A stretch of DNA of 7,932 bases, taken from assembly GCA_039812685.1 (NCBI GenBank), contig JBDIBB010000167.1, forward strand, positions 1-7,932, in the 5' to 3' direction. The translations under genes were made by a program, and so were the position numbers. Shown here one piece after another: positions 6,914 to 7,932 of this stretch (its first letter is position 1; the number at the start of each line of letters is the position of its first letter). This stretch comes from JBDIBB01 sp039812685 (GTDB lineage: Bacteria > Acidobacteriota > Vicinamibacteria > Vicinamibacterales > JAFNAJ01). Under the pieces are notes generated by a model. The model was not told where the DNA came from. It saw only the letters and a program-made list of their open reading frames with translations, and made no database searches.

Positions 6914-7932
6914 GAGGCGATGGCGCGGCGGGAGAACGACTGGTGGAACGCTTGCCTGAACCCTTCGAAGGATCCAAACTCGATAGCCTCCCTGATCCTC
7001 CGCATGGTGTCAAGGTAGAAGTGCAGGTTGTGGATACTGTTGAGGGTCGCCGCCGTCATCTCCCCCACCGTGAAGAGATGGCGCAGGTAGGCGCGGGAGC
7101 AGGTGCGGCAGGTGTAACAGCCGCACGCCTCGTCCACGGGACGGTCGTCGTCGGCATGAACGGCGTTCTTGATGTTCAGGAGGCCGTGGCGCGTCAGCAG
7201 CTGCCCGTTGCGCGCGTTGCGCGTCGGCAGCACGCAGTCGAACATGTCGATACCGCGCGCCACGCACTCCACCAGGTCGTCGGGCAGCCCCGTCCCCATG
7301 AGGTAGCGCGGCCGGTCCCCGGGCAGCGCCGGCGCGGTCTCTTCCACCACGCGGTACATGACGTCGACGGGCTCGCCCACGCTGAGCCCGCCGATGGCGT
7401 AGGCGTCAAACCCCAGATCGACGGTCCGCGCCACGCTCTCGGCGCGCAGGTGGCGGTAGACGCCGCCCTGCACGATGCCGAACTGCGCCTGACCGGGATT
7501 GGTCACGCGCACGGCGCCGGCGCCACCGTGGACGCGCGCGAAGTGGGCCCGTCCCCGCGCGGCCCAGCGCGCCGTACGCTCCATGGCGGCGCGCGCGGCG
7601 GCCTCGTCGATCCCCGCCGGCGGGCACTCGTCGAGCGCCATCGCCACGTCGGCCCCCAGCTGGGCCTGAATCTCCACCGCGCGCTCGGGCGTGAGCTCGT
7701 GCAGGCGACCGTCGAGATGGGAGCGGAAGACGACGCCACGCTCCGAAAGGGTGCGGCGGGCGCCGAGGCTGAACACCTGGTAGCCGCCGCTGTCGGTGAC
7801 CATCGGGCGGGGCCAGCCGGCGAAGCGGTGCAGGCCCCCGCGCGCCGCGATCAGGTCGTCGCCGGGCCGCAGGTGCAGGTGATAGGTGTTGGCGAGGATC
7901 ATCGTCGCGCCGACGTCCTCGAGATCGCGCGC
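6910..7932 (-). CDS. tgt: Queuine tRNA-ribosyltransferase (5' end beyond the window)
   Basis: This enzyme exchanges guanine 34 in the anticodon of GU(N)-type tRNAs for a 7-deazaguanine precursor (preQ1 in bacteria) during queuosine synthesis in the cytoplasm. About 340 codons are visible. The frame stays open to the window edge, with ten more in-frame codons (ARDLEDVGAT) before the ATG at 7902. That ATG is internal, because it falls in the conserved ILANTYHLHLRPG segment, and about 40 N-terminal residues are probably missing. Visible hallmarks are VTDSGGYQVFSLG, with the general acid/base Asp at 7794-7792; GGLSVGEP; and GIDMFDCVLPTRNARNG, with the nucleophilic Asp at 7239-7237. The zinc site is CxCxxC (Cys codons at 7125, 7119 and 7110) plus the His of IHNLH at 7032. 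Two small departures are a fourth cysteine three residues after the zinc motif and MGTGLP where MGVG(T/S)P is usual. The TGA stop overlaps the yajC start. Catalytic roles come from family knowledge of the Zymomonas enzyme. Confidence 0.97.
   Translation of the reverse strand, partial: ARDLEDVGATMILANTYHLHLRPGDDLIAARGGLHRFAGWPRPMVTDSGGYQVFSLGARRTLSERGVVFRSHLDGRLHELTPERAVEIQAQLGADVAMALDECPPAGIDEAAARAAMERTARWAARGRAHFARVHGGAGAVRVTNPGQAQFGIVQGGVYRHLRAESVARTVDLGFDAYAIGGLSVGEPVDVMYRVVEETAPALPGDRPRYLMGTGLPDDLVECVARGIDMFDCVLPTRNARNGQLLTRHGLLNIKNAVHADDDRPVDEACGCYTCRTCSRAYLRHLFTVGEMTAATLNSIHNLHFYLDTMRRIREAIEFGSFEGFRQAFHQSFSRRAIAS

Noticed and set aside
7902..7902. ATG at 7902 as the true start of tgt
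   Set aside because: It falls within the conserved ILANTYHL segment and the frame is open upstream with family-like residues (DLEDVGAT), so the gene runs off the window.
1..7932. Mobile element, defence system, CRISPR array or other novel accessory cargo
   Set aside because: All seven minus-strand genes are recognisable and tightly packed, with even GC-rich composition. No transposase, recombinase, long repeat or unexplained gene-sized gap is present.

Overview
This 7.9 kb window is a very GC-rich bacterial segment in which every convincing gene lies on the minus strand. Reading right to left, the order is tgt (5' end cut by the window edge), yajC, secD, secF, uppP, a DUF502 membrane protein, and hppA, a membrane-bound proton-pumping pyrophosphatase (3' end cut by the window edge). 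Coding density is near complete. The longest gaps are 108 bp before hppA and 45 bp before the DUF502 gene. I see no RNA genes, insertion sequences, CRISPR arrays or transferred cargo.

From 7932 to 4008 the layout is the classic tgt-yajC-secD-secF block. It holds queuosine tRNA modification plus the accessory subunits of the Sec protein-export channel. Genes are tightly packed: a 4-base stop/start overlap between tgt and yajC, 7 bp between yajC and secD, and 13 bp between secD and secF. uppP (undecaprenyl-diphosphate phosphatase, cell-wall lipid carrier recycling) follows after only 3 bp with a GTG start, so it almost certainly shares the transcript. A DUF502 protein of unknown function follows 45 bp later.

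From 2423 to 1 is hppA, about 807 visible codons. It has a signal-peptide-like N-terminal extension and the full set of pyrophosphate- and Mg-binding residues. It also has the lysine associated with K+-independent enzymes. Its sequence departs from canonical pyrophosphatases around the first binding motif and fits the divergent H+-transporting subfamily described for Chlorobium and Cellulomonas. The 108 bp in front of it holds a plausible promoter whose -35 overlaps the DUF502 stop codon, so hppA may be expressed partly on its own.

A functional thread can be inferred. SecD/SecF use the proton motive force for late steps of protein export, UppP recycles the cell-wall lipid carrier, and the pyrophosphatase turns pyrophosphate from biosynthesis into proton motive force. 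The gene content suggests a free-living, high-GC bacterium with an Acidobacteriota-like or related profile. That placement rests on general resemblance only and is weak. Most of the window is ordinary housekeeping. The item most worth a second look is the divergent pyrophosphatase and its leader region.
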